This document shows, in pieces, positions 42,268 through 52,967 of a stretch of DNA of 64,000 nucleotides. The stretch comes from Burkholderiaceae bacterium. Lineage in GTDB: Bacteria; Pseudomonadota; Gammaproteobacteria; Burkholderiales; Burkholderiaceae_C. Both the position numbers and the translations under genes were made by a program. The stretch is taken from contig JAHCKM010000002.1 in assembly GCA_026125795.1 (NCBI GenBank), positions 1,116,001 to 1,180,000 on the forward strand, written 5' to 3'. Position 1 is the stretch's first letter. Each line of letters opens with the position of its first letter. The notes under the pieces were generated by a model that saw nothing but the letters and a program-made list of their open reading frames with translations, was not told where the DNA came from and made no database searches.

Positions 42268-44373
42268 ATGCTGATCCATCGCCGCCAACTGCTGGCCCGC
42301 GGCGCACTGTTTGCGGCGGCCGCGCCCTATGCGCTGCACGCCGGCGCCTTCGTCGACAGCGCTGCACGCACGCTCACCGCCTATACCAGCGAAGCCGAGC
42401 TGCGGCAGGCCCTCGTCCGCTGGCACGAGCAGTCGCGCCAGCATCGATCGGAGCGCCGGCGCGACGCGGCGGCCGCGGACACGCTGGCGATGCAGGCGGC
42501 GCCGGCCACCGCACCGGCGCCGATGGCGGCCAAGAGCGAGGCGGCCGGCGCGGTGGCTCGCGCGGCCGAGGCCGAATCGATCACCAACGTGCAGACCGCC
42601 GGCGTCGACGAAGGCGGCATTGTCAAGCGCGCGGGCGACTTTCTGATCATCCTGAGGCGCGGGCGCTTGTTCACCGTGCGCGTCGGCGGCGATGCGCTGG
42701 CGCCGGTGGCGGCAGTGGATGCGTATGCGCCAGGCTCCAATCCGGGCGGCGCCTGGTACGACGAGCTGCTGGTGTCCAACCGCGACGTGGTGGTGATCGG
42801 CTACTCGTACGCGCGCGGCGGCACCGAGATCGGCTTGTTCGAGCTCGGCAACGACGGCTCGTTGGCCTACCGTGCCACGCATCACCTGCGCTCGTTTGAC
42901 TACTACAGCTCGCGCAACTATGCGAGCCGGCTGATCGGCCGCAAGCTGGTGTTCTACACGCCGACGCTGCTGTCCCCATGGCATGCGCAGCCGTGGGAGC
43001 TGTTTCCGGCGCTGCGGCGCTGGCATGGCCAGAGCGATGCGCAGGGCTTCAAGCGCATCCTGCCGGCCACGCGCGTGTACCGCACCGACGACGAGTTCGA
43101 GCCCGGCGAGGCGCTGGCGCTGCACACCATCACCTCGTGCGAACTGGGCGGCGACGAGCTCAAGGTCGAGTCCACCGCGGTGCTCGGCCCGGCGGGTCGC
43201 GTGTTCTACGTGTCGCAAGGCTCCGTCTATGTGTGGGCCAGCAGCTGGCGGCGTCGGTGGCAGTCGCCGACACCGCGCCCGCAGCCAACCGAGCCGCGAT
43301 CGCTGTCCGCGGTGTTCCGCATCCCGCTCGATGGCACGGCGCCGAGCGCGATCAAGACCGCCGGCGTGCCGATCGACCAGATGTCGTTCCTCGAAGACGG
43401 CGGGCATCTGAACGTGCTGCTGCGCGAATCGGGCCGCGGCGAAGGGATGTGGGGCAGCGAACACACCGGTGGTTCGATGGCGCTGCTGCGCGTGCCGCTG
43501 AGCGCATTCGGCGACGGACGCGGCTCGGCGCAGCCCGAGCACTACCGGCGCCTGCCCGCGCCGCCAGGGCATGCGGTGCAGAACCGCTTCGTCGGCGACT
43601 GGCTGCTGTACGGTGGTGCACACCACGGTCGCGGGTTCGATGCCGGGCCGTCGGCGTATGCGTTGCGTTTTGCATCCGGCGGCGATGCGATGGCGCTGGC
43701 GCCGGGCCATGCGGTGGAACGCATCGAGGCGCTCGGCCGCGACGCGCTGCTGGTGGGCTCGCGCGACGGCGACCTGGTGTTCAGCGCGGTGCGCCTCGGT
43801 CGGCGCTGGGCCGCTCCCGAGCCGACCGAAGCCTCCTCGGGGGGCAGCGACCAAGGGGAGCGTGGGGGTCGCAGTACGCGTCGTGACCCGCAGCTGGCCG
43901 GACGCCACGTGCAACGCGGCGTGGCACAAGGCGAGACGCGCACGCACGGCTTCTTCTACCGCCCCCACGACGACGACGGCGGCTTGCTCGGCCTGCCCGT
44001 GCTGGGCCCGGGGGTGCGTGGCCGGCACGGGGTGTATGCCGGTGGCAGCGGCGCCGCATCGGTGCTGTTCCTGCGCAACCGCGGCCTGCAGTTCACCGGG
44101 CTCGGCCAGCTGCGTGCCGGCGATGGCGGCGCACGCGATGATGCGTGCAAGGCGAGCTGCGTCGACTGGTACGGCAACGCGCGTCCGATCTTCCTCGGCG
44201 AGCGCGTGCTCGCGCTGATGGGCTACGAGATCGTCGAAGGCCGCGTGCAGCCCGCCGGCTGGCGCTTCGACGAGCCGAACGCAGCGCCGGCGGAGCAGAT
44301 CGTCGAGCGGCGGCGCATCAGCTTTGCACCCAACGCCGCGTGGAAGGAGGGGCGTTATTCACCATTTAACTGA
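42268..44373 (+). CDS. Secreted beta-propeller-domain protein containing an in-frame repeat element
   Basis: 701 residues. Twin-arginine-like N-terminus HRRQLLARGALFAAAAPYALHAG suggests Tat export. Residues about 95-690 match the beta-propeller-domain (COG4880-like) proteins: TNVQTAGVDEGGIVKRAGDFLIILRRGRLFTVRV, VVVIGYSYARGGTEIGLFELG, VFRIPLDGTAPSAIKTAGVPIDQMSFLEDGGHLNVLLRE. Between residues about 510 and 536 the chain is encoded by a dispersed palindromic element (RWAAPEPTEASSGGSDQGERGG). It would sit in a surface loop. The start ATG at 42268 follows GGGAG; function of the family is unknown. Its 3' end overlaps the convergent thioesterase gene by 8 bp. Confidence 0.88.
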   Translation: MLIHRRQLLARGALFAAAAPYALHAGAFVDSAARTLTAYTSEAELRQALVRWHEQSRQHRSERRRDAAAADTLAMQAAPATAPAPMAAKSEAAGAVARAAEAESITNVQTAGVDEGGIVKRAGDFLIILRRGRLFTVRVGGDALAPVAAVDAYAPGSNPGGAWYDELLVSNRDVVVIGYSYARGGTEIGLFELGNDGSLAYRATHHLRSFDYYSSRNYASRLIGRKLVFYTPTLLSPWHAQPWELFPALRRWHGQSDAQGFKRILPATRVYRTDDEFEPGEALALHTITSCELGGDELKVESTAVLGPAGRVFYVSQGSVYVWASSWRRRWQSPTPRPQPTEPRSLSAVFRIPLDGTAPSAIKTAGVPIDQMSFLEDGGHLNVLLRESGRGEGMWGSEHTGGSMALLRVPLSAFGDGRGSAQPEHYRRLPAPPGHAVQNRFVGDWLLYGGAHHGRGFDAGPSAYALRFASGGDAMALAPGHAVERIEALGRDALLVGSRDGDLVFSAVRLGRRWAAPEPTEASSGGSDQGERGGRSTRRDPQLAGRHVQRGVAQGETRTHGFFYRPHDDDGGLLGLPVLGPGVRGRHGVYAGGSGAASVLFLRNRGLQFTGLGQLRAGDGGARDDACKASCVDWYGNARPIFLGERVLALMGYEIVEGRVQPAGWRFDEPNAAPAEQIVERRRISFAPNAAWKEGRYSPFN
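43793..43871. repeat. Dispersed palindromic element inside a coding sequence
   Basis: About 79 bp, reverse complement of the element at 44882-44960, with the shared cores GTCGCTGCCCCCCGAGG and GGGAGCGGCCCAGCGCCGAC. It is read through in-frame by the beta-propeller gene. The copies differ at scattered positions, so the insertion is not recent. Confidence 0.8.
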
Positions 44374-44854
44374 CGATGTAGGCCGCGGCGGCGGTGGAGA
44401 TGAGCGTGCCCTCGTCGTTGAGCAGACGCATCTGCGTCGTGCCCACGCGGCCGCCCAGCCGCATCACCTCGCCTTGTGCGACGAAGTGCTTGCCCAGACC
44501 GGGGCGCAGGTAATCGACGCGCAGGTCGATGGTGCCGAGCTTGGCAAAGCGGTGCATCACCTGCAGGGCAGCCTCGTCGGCGTGTTTCTCGGCGATGGCC
44601 CACATCACCGCCAGTCCGCCCATCGCGTCGAGCGTGGCCGAGATCACGCCGCCATGCAGCCGGCCGTACAGGTGGTGGCCCACCAGCTCGGGGCGCATCT
44701 CGAAGCGCAGCGTCGGTCCGTTGGCGCCGTGGCCGGTGAACTTCAGGCCCAGCACCTGGTTGAACGAGATCTGCTGCTCGAACAGCGTGGCCATTGCCGC
44801 CTCGAGGCGGGCCTGCTCGGCCGCGCTGCGGCGCATTGAAGTGGATTGCGTCAT
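44366..44854 (-). CDS. Acyl-CoA thioesterase, hotdog fold (YigI/PaaI-like)
   Basis: 162 residues. The hotdog thioesterase signature is HHLYGRLHGGVISATLDAMGGLAVMWA, with the catalytic region GRLHGGVIS (acid/His at the helix start), followed by MHRFAKLGTIDLRVDYLRPGLGKHFVAQGEV. The N-terminal helix and VEE-less pattern match YigI-type proteins that hydrolyse medium- to long-chain acyl-CoA. The ATG at 44854 precedes MTQSTSMRRSAAEQ; an upstream TTG is less likely. Convergent with the beta-propeller gene. Confidence 0.85.
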   Translation of the reverse strand: MTQSTSMRRSAAEQARLEAAMATLFEQQISFNQVLGLKFTGHGANGPTLRFEMRPELVGHHLYGRLHGGVISATLDAMGGLAVMWAIAEKHADEAALQVMHRFAKLGTIDLRVDYLRPGLGKHFVAQGEVMRLGGRVGTTQMRLLNDEGTLISTAAAAYIVS

Positions 44855-44881
44855 CGCCGCCAAGCATAGCGGCGGACCTCA

Positions 44882-44960
44882 GGCCCCCACGCTCACGCGT
44901 TCGCTGCCCCCCGAGGGGCCCGGTCGGCTTGGGAGCGGCCCGGCGCCGACCGGGGCGCTG
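44882..44960. repeat. Dispersed palindromic element, intergenic copy
   Basis: Between the thioesterase gene and a small secreted-protein gene. Contains CCCCCACGCTCACGCGTTCG, TGCCCCCCGAGGGG and GGCTTGGGAGCGGCCCGGCG, followed by GCCGACCGGGGCGC. It is the closest match to the copy inside the beta-propeller gene and shares its core with 10857-10897 and 18364-18452. Confidence 0.8.
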
Positions 44961-44961
44961 G

Positions 44962-45387
44962 TTATCGCTTTGAGCGCAGGCCGCTCGACGGCACGCCCGG
45001 TGCCGGCAGCCGGCTCACCAGGTTGCCGGTCCACGATCGGCCGCTCGCGCCGTCGTGCGACGCGATACGAAACACCATCGACGACAGGCTGCCTTCGCAG
45101 TGGATCGAGCCGCTCACCGGCGTGAGCGTGATCGTGCCCTGGCCCAAGCCGCGTGCGCGCATCCAACGGTAGGCATCGGACAGGCCGCGCTCGCGCAGTG
45201 CGTTCATCAGCTCCTTCGGGTCCTGGCTGCCGGGCAGATCGTCGAGCGAGCGGCAACTGGTGAAGCCGAAATGTTCGTTGTCGACCCACACCACACCGGA
45301 TTCGGCGGACGCTGCCTGTGTGACGGCCATCGCCAGCAGCGCGAGCGCTGCCCGGCGGCAAGTCTGCGTCGGTCGCTTGCGTTCCAT
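44962..45387 (-). CDS. Secreted hypothetical protein
   Basis: 141 residues. Signal peptide MERKRPTQTCRRAALALLAMAVTQAASA, then a compact domain with two cysteines (FTSCRSLDDLPG and SIHCEGSLSSMVFRI), probably a disulfide-bonded periplasmic protein. The sequence LMNALRERGLSDAYRWMRARGLGQGTITLTP has no family I recognise. A repeat element ends 2 bp after its stop codon. Coding is supported by the signal peptide and codon bias. Confidence 0.65.
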   Translation of the reverse strand: MERKRPTQTCRRAALALLAMAVTQAASAESGVVWVDNEHFGFTSCRSLDDLPGSQDPKELMNALRERGLSDAYRWMRARGLGQGTITLTPVSGSIHCEGSLSSMVFRIASHDGASGRSWTGNLVSRLPAPGVPSSGLRSKR

Positions 45388-45582
45388 CGTGGCCTCCCGA
45401 ACCCGCGGTGCGATGACCCGAAGGTAGGCCTTGCCGGCGCGTTTGCGTGTGCCTGCGGCGCGCTGCGTGCGTTACCGACGCGGCCTGCGTTGAATCCACA
45501 CGCGGGCGCGTGCAGGCGCGCCACAGCGCTTACAAACCGGGTTGCCGAGTGCACGTGAAGGAATGCCTTGGCGCGCGGCGAG

Positions 45583-48197
<2,615 letters not shown>

Positions 48198-48201
<4 letters not shown>

Positions 48202-49361
48202 GGCCTGGACGGTGACGGGCCGCGTGTCGACGTGCCGCCCACGATGCGCAGGCCGGCGTGTCTGCTGTAGGCCGCCTCGTCGCGGTCGGCATGGCGCTGC
48301 GCAATGTCGCAGAAAGCGGCGAAGTCGCTCACGAAGGCATCGACCACCACCGGGTCCAGGTGCTTGCCGCGACTGGCGGCGATCATGTCGCGCGCCTGCG
48401 CGTGCGGGAACGCGGCCTTGTACACGCGTCTGGAGATCAGCGCATCGAACACGTCGGCCAGCGCCATCAGGCGTGCCGGCAGCGGGATGGCGTCGCGCGC
48501 CAGGCCCTCGGGGTAGCCGAGCCCGTCCCAGCGCTCATGGTGGTAGCGCGCGATCAGCTTGGCCACCGCCAGGAATTCGATCGGACGCTCGGCATCGCGT
48601 TCGGCGCGCTCGATCGACTGCGCGCCGATCTGCGCATGCGTCTTCATGATCTCCCACTCGGCGCTGTCGAGCCGCCCCGGCTTGAGCAGGATGTAGTCCG
48701 GGATGCCGACCTTGCCGATGTCGTGCAGCGGCGCCGACTTGGCCAGCAACTCGATCGCATGGTCGTCCAGCTCCGCGGCAAAGCGCGGGTGGTGGCGCAG
48801 CAACTGGCCCAGCCGGCGCACGTACTCCTGCGTGCGCAGCAGGTGGTTGCCGGTTTCGTTGTCGCGGGTTTCGGCCAGGCGCGCCAGCGCGTGGATGCTG
48901 GCGTCCTGCACCAGCTGGTTCTCGCGCATGCGGCGCGCCACCTCGGCCTCGAGAAACGCGTTCTGGTTGGCCAGGCGGTCGCGCGCGTGCTTCAGCTCGA
49001 TCTGCGAGCGCACCCGCGCCAACACCACGCGCGGCTTGAGCGGCTTGGTGATGTAGTCGGCCGCGCCGAGCAGCAGGCCGCGCTCCTCTTCTTGGCTGTC
49101 GGCCAGCGCGGTGACGCAGATCACCGGAATGTGCCGCGTGGCCGGGTCGGCGCGCAGGCGCTCCATCACCTGGTAGCCGTCCATGCCCGGCATCATCACG
49201 TCGAGCAGGATCAGGTCGGGCTGCGGGTTGACGTGCGCCAGGTGCAGCGCCGCGGGGCCGGAGGTTGCGGCGCGCACGGTGTACTCGTCGCACAGCAACT
49301 CCCCGAGCACGGTGAGGTTCTCGGGCACGTCGTCGACAACAAGCACGGTCGGTTGCGGCAT
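48198..49361 (-). CDS. HD-GYP response regulator (c-di-GMP phosphodiesterase)
   Basis: 387 residues. An N-terminal receiver (VLVVDDVPENLTVLGELL, phospho-Asp54 in LILLDVMMPGMDG, Lys106 in ITKPLKPR) is joined by a helix to an HD-GYP domain. HD is at 213-214 in PLHDIGKVGIPD, a further His pair is in YHHERWDGLGYPEGL, and GYP is at 282-284. HD-GYP proteins hydrolyse cyclic-di-GMP to GMP, so phosphorylation by a sensor kinase would control second-messenger level. It is first in an operon with the hybrid kinase. GGAAGG precedes the ATG. Confidence 0.95.
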
Positions 49362-49780
49362 CGATCGATCCTTCCTTAGCGGATGGTTCGTATCGCCCCC
49401 TCGACGTGGCACGCGCCGTTCCCGACACCTGCCTTGGTGCCCATTCTGCGCCCGGCGGCACGGGTCACCACGAAATCCCTGGTCGATCAGCCCATTTTCG
49501 CGTTGTGCACCACTCATATGAGGGTATGCGGTGGCGATCCGCCTGGCACGCATCGCATGCGGCGGCGCAGCAGCCAAGACTCGCAATCGGTGGACAAACG
49601 GCGCTCGGGTTTGCGCCCGCGCAAGCACGCCGCAAGGGGCCAACGTCCGGTTACCAGCAAGGTGTTTGGTCACCGGGCAATCGTTCACGACCGCTCCAAA
49701 GCCCTTGGCGGCGAGCGATGTAACCGTGTCACGCTCAAAGCGCGTCATACCTCCAACAAACCGACGCGCGGCCCCACGCC
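49362..49780. other. Intergenic region without recognised gene
   Basis: 419 bp between the HD-GYP operon (minus) and a lipoprotein gene (plus). It is less GC-rich than the flanks. It must hold the HD-GYP promoter. I see TGGCACG twice but no matching -12 element for a sigma-54 promoter, and no clear sigma-70 pair. A minus-strand open frame extends through it without a ribosome-binding site or recognisable protein; I do not call it coding. Confidence 0.6.
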
Positions 49781-50911
49781 ATGAACATCGCTCCGCGTTC
49801 TCCCAATGCCTCCAGGGCCGGGCCGCAGCCCGTTCGGTGCTTGCAGCTCCACGTGAAGCGTCTTGCGCTGCTGGGCGTGGCGGCCTTGCTCGGGGCCTGC
49901 TCGGGCCCGGCGGCGGTGGTGGGGTTGATCGGCATGGCGACGGACACCAGTGCGAGCTGGTCCATCGTGAAGCACTTTCACGACAAGTGGGTCGAGGGCG
50001 GCCCGGTGCCGTGTTATCGACTCGACTCGCTGGAGCGCGCGCTGACGCCGCACTGCCAGCCGTATGCGGCCGGAACCATCAAGGCCGCCGACCTTGCGGC
50101 GCCGCACAAGCTGCCGCTGTGCCCGTTGGCAATGGCGGCGCGCGATCTGCGCCTGTGGCACGTGCTGCCCGAGCTGATCGAGAAAGGTGCCATGCCCGAG
50201 GCCTGTGCCCGCGCGCCGCTGGCCGAGCTGGCGCAGGTCGACCCCTGCCCCGACTTTGCCGTGGCACCGCCGCAGGTGCGCGAGTCCATGGTGTGGCTGG
50301 CGCAGGCCGATGCACGCGCGGTGCACCACGACGTAGTGCGCATGCTGAGCTGCCCCAAGGCGCGCGAGGTCGGCTTCGATGCGGTGATCGCACGCTGGGC
50401 CGAGGCCGGACAGCTGCAGCCGGGCCGACTGAGCTTCAGCCCGTTGTCGGCGCTGCATCCCGACATGCTGGCTTCGCCGCTGGCCGTGCGTTTGGAGGCC
50501 GACGGCCACAGCGCGCGCGCCGGGCTCGATCCCTACCAGGGCACGCTGCGCTCTGGCTTTGAAGAGGCGTTTCGCAGCGGACATTTTCAGGCGCTCGAGT
50601 GGTGGCTGGTGCGCGCGCCCGAGCTGGCCAATCGGGTGCCGCCGCCGCAGGGCAACCAGTTGCCGTGGGTGCCGCTGGCCAAGACCCTGTCCAACGATTG
50701 GCTCGACCAGCCGGCCCATCGCGAGCCGATGGTGGCGTTCCTGCTCGCGCGCGGTGCCAACCCGGCTGCGCGCCTGCCGCACCAGCCCGACATGACGGTG
50801 CTGCGTCTCGCCCGCCAGATGAACAGCCCGCTGCTGCCGATGCTTGAAAGCGCGTCCGCGCCTTCGCGCGCACGCGTGGCGTCCGGCCGCGGCACGCCCG
50901 GCGCGCCTTGA
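49781..50911 (+). CDS. Lipoprotein with possible ankyrin-like C-terminus
   Basis: 376 residues. The region VKRLALLGVAALLGACSG is a lipoprotein signal (lipobox LGAC), so a start at the GTG 49853 (352 residues) is as plausible as the ATG at 49781, which adds 24 residues. The rest is helical, Ala/Leu-rich, with Cys pairs (PCYRLDS, PHCQPY, LCPLAMAARDLRLWHVLPELIEKGAMPEACARAPL). Spacing such as HREPMVAFLLARGANPAARLPHQPDMTVLRLARQMNSPLLPMLE resembles degenerate ankyrin repeats. Envelope-located, function unknown. Confidence 0.7.
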   Translation: MNIAPRSPNASRAGPQPVRCLQLHVKRLALLGVAALLGACSGPAAVVGLIGMATDTSASWSIVKHFHDKWVEGGPVPCYRLDSLERALTPHCQPYAAGTIKAADLAAPHKLPLCPLAMAARDLRLWHVLPELIEKGAMPEACARAPLAELAQVDPCPDFAVAPPQVRESMVWLAQADARAVHHDVVRMLSCPKAREVGFDAVIARWAEAGQLQPGRLSFSPLSALHPDMLASPLAVRLEADGHSARAGLDPYQGTLRSGFEEAFRSGHFQALEWWLVRAPELANRVPPPQGNQLPWVPLAKTLSNDWLDQPAHREPMVAFLLARGANPAARLPHQPDMTVLRLARQMNSPLLPMLESASAPSRARVASGRGTPGAP

Positions 50912-50916
50912 ATCAG

Positions 50917-50950
50917 CCCTTTTGGCTGCGCTCGTTCTTCCCCAAAAGGG
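50917..50950. terminator. Bidirectional hairpin between convergent genes
   Basis: CCCTTTTGG (50917-50925) and CCAAAAGGG (50942-50950) form a perfect 9-bp stem around a 16-nt loop, with A/T-rich runs on both sides of the stem top, suitable as a terminator for the plus-strand lipoprotein gene and the minus-strand protease gene. The 11-bp direct repeat GAATCAGCCCT flanks it (50910 and 50950). Confidence 0.65.
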
Positions 50951-50952
50951 AA

Positions 50953-52062
50953 TCAGCCCTGTGACGCCGCCAGCGTCACCGTCTGCTTGCGCGTCTTGCC
51001 ATCGCGCCACAGCGTCAGCGTGACGGTGTCGTTGGGGCCGTGACGCTCCAGCTGCGTCAGCAGGTCGTCCAGGTTGGCCACCGGCTCGTCGTTGATCGCG
51101 GTGATCACGTCGCCTTGCACCACGCCGCCGTTGTCGGCACGGCGAAACGGCTGCACGCCGGCCCGCGCCGCAGGCCCGCCCGGCGTGACCTGCACGACAC
51201 CCACGCCCTTGGGCAGCTTGAGCGCCTCGTTCACCTGCATCGGCAGCGCCGAGATGCCGAGCACCGGACGCACGACGCGGCCGTCGCGGATCAGCCGCGG
51301 CACGACGCGGTTGACTTCGTCGACCGGGATCGCAAAACCGATGCCGGCGTTGGCGCCGCTCGGGCTGGCGATCTGCGTGTTCACGCCGATCAAGCGCCCG
51401 GCCGAATCGAGCAGCGGGCCGCCGGAGTTGCCCGGGTTGATTGCCGCATCGGTCTGCACCACGCCGCGGATGACGCGGTCGTTGAACGACTCGATCTCGC
51501 GGTTGAGCGCGCTGACGATGCCCATCGTGAGCGTCTGGTCCAGGCCGAACGGGTTGCCGATGGCGTAGACGCGCTGGCCCACGATCAGGTCGCGGCTGGT
51601 GCCCACGGGAATCGGCGGCAGCTTGCCCTTGGCCTCGATGCGCAGCACCGCGAGGTCGCGGTCGGGAAACACGCCCACGAGCTGCGCCGGGTAGGTGCTC
51701 TGGTCGTTCAGCGTCACGCGCGCCGCGTTGCCGCCCTGGATCACGTGGAAGTTGGTGACGATGTGGCCCAGCTCGTCCCAGACGAAGCCGGTGCCGGTGC
51801 CGCGCGGCACCTGCTGCACCGTGGTGGAGAAGATCTCGCGCTGGCTGGTGAGCGTGGTGATGTGCACCACCGACGGGCTCACGCGCTTGAAGATCTCGAT
51901 GTTGGCCACCTCGTCGGCGCCCAGCGCGCCGCGCGGCGCCACCGAGCGCGGCGACGCATCGGTGCGGCCGTTGGATTGGCTGAACGGCCACAGCAGCGCG
52001 GCGGCCAGTGCCAGCAATGCGGCACCGAGCAGCGCGACTCGCATCGGATGGCGGTCTCTCAT
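50953..52062 (-). CDS. Periplasmic serine protease, DegQ/HtrA-like (S1C)
   Basis: 369 residues. A signal anchor (VALLGAALLALAAALLWPF) precedes the chymotrypsin-like domain with triad His106 (IVTNFHVIQG), Asp136 (FPDRDLAVL) and Ser213 (NPGNSGGPLLDS). One PDZ domain is at about 275-365 (VLGISALPMQVNEAL, GVGVVQVTPGGPAARAGVQPFRR, GDVITAINDEPVANLDDLLTQLERHGPNDTVTL). One PDZ suggests DegS-like rather than DegP, but the anchor does not rule out DegQ. It degrades or senses misfolded envelope proteins. Convergent with the lipoprotein gene; hairpin between them. Confidence 0.9.
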   Translation of the reverse strand: MRDRHPMRVALLGAALLALAAALLWPFSQSNGRTDASPRSVAPRGALGADEVANIEIFKRVSPSVVHITTLTSQREIFSTTVQQVPRGTGTGFVWDELGHIVTNFHVIQGGNAARVTLNDQSTYPAQLVGVFPDRDLAVLRIEAKGKLPPIPVGTSRDLIVGQRVYAIGNPFGLDQTLTMGIVSALNREIESFNDRVIRGVVQTDAAINPGNSGGPLLDSAGRLIGVNTQIASPSGANAGIGFAIPVDEVNRVVPRLIRDGRVVRPVLGISALPMQVNEALKLPKGVGVVQVTPGGPAARAGVQPFRRADNGGVVQGDVITAINDEPVANLDDLLTQLERHGPNDTVTLTLWRDGKTRKQTVTLAASQG

Positions 52063-52085
52063 CGCAGTCACCCCAACCGTGAACC

Positions 52086-52967
52086 TCAGGCCGAAACGGC
52101 GGCGCGCAAGCCCAGCAGCGCGCGCGCCTCTTCGGGGCTGGCCACCGCGCGGCCGGCGCGCTCGGCGCAGGCGGCGAGTGCCTGGATCATCGCGCCGTTG
52201 CCCGGTGCGCGTTCGCCGCTGGGCAGGTAGAAGCTGTCTTCGAGCCCGGTGCGCAGCATGCCGCCCAACTCGGCGGTCTTCTGGTGCACCGGCCAGATCT
52301 CCTTGCGGCCGATCAGCGTGGTCTGCCACACCGCATCGGGCGGCGCGTAGCGCGGCAGCAGCGCGAGCAGATCGGCATCGCACGGCATACCGGAGGCCAC
52401 GCCCATCACGAAGTTGAGCTCGGGCACCCCACTGAACATGCCGGCCTTCTGGTACATCGCCACCGAGCGCACGATGCCGACATCGAAACACTCAAACTCC
52501 GGATGCGTGCCGGTCTCGTGCATCGCATCGAGCATCTTCTGGATCTTGTCCACCGGATTGTCGAAGGTGTGTGGCGGCCAGGCCCACTGGCCGTTGTCCT
52601 TGATCTTCAGGTAGTTCAGGCTGCCGGCGTTGCAGGCCGCGATCTCCGGCTTGATGCGCCGGATGCAGGCGACCGGGCCCGACACATCGGGGCCGATCAC
52701 GCCGGTGGTCAGGTTGATGATCACGCCGGGGCAGGCGGCCTTGATCGCGTCGATCACCGTCTCCACCACGTCGGGGTCCCAGCTCGGCAGGTGGCCCTTG
52801 CCGGGGCGCTGGTCGCGGATGTGCACGTGCATGATGGCGGCGCCGGCGTTGAACGCGTCGCGCGCCTCGCCGGCCATCTGCGCGGGTGTCACCGGCACCG
52901 GGTGCTGCTGCGGATCGGTGAGCACGCCGGTCAGCGCGCAGGTGAGGATGGCCTTGTCTTGTGTCAT
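52086..52967 (-). CDS. Beta-keto acid cleavage enzyme (BKACE, DUF849)
   Basis: 293 residues. Full-length BKACE: MTQDKAILTCALTGVLTDPQQHPVPVTPAQMAGEARDAFNAGAAIMHVHIRD (metal-binding HVHIRD), GVIINLTTGV, EIAACNAGSLNYLKI, PEFECFDVGIVRSVAMY, PELNFVMGVASGMPCDADLL. BKACEs cleave beta-keto acids with acetyl-CoA to acetoacetate and a CoA ester. The ATG overlaps the stop of the biotin-carboxylase gene (ATGA), so it belongs to the acyl-CoA carboxylase operon. A possible substitute for the missing HMG-CoA lyase; inference. Confidence 0.9.
   Translation of the reverse strand: MTQDKAILTCALTGVLTDPQQHPVPVTPAQMAGEARDAFNAGAAIMHVHIRDQRPGKGHLPSWDPDVVETVIDAIKAACPGVIINLTTGVIGPDVSGPVACIRRIKPEIAACNAGSLNYLKIKDNGQWAWPPHTFDNPVDKIQKMLDAMHETGTHPEFECFDVGIVRSVAMYQKAGMFSGVPELNFVMGVASGMPCDADLLALLPRYAPPDAVWQTTLIGRKEIWPVHQKTAELGGMLRTGLEDSFYLPSGERAPGNGAMIQALAACAERAGRAVASPEEARALLGLRAAVSA

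Noticed and set aside
49362-49560. Sigma-54 promoter (TGGCACG twice)
   Set aside because: No TTGC at the required spacing after either TGGCACG.
49361-49748. Open minus-strand extension upstream of the HD-GYP start
   Set aside because: The receiver begins right after the ATG at 49361, which has a good ribosome-binding site; the upstream peptide is Arg/Cys-rich and resembles nothing.
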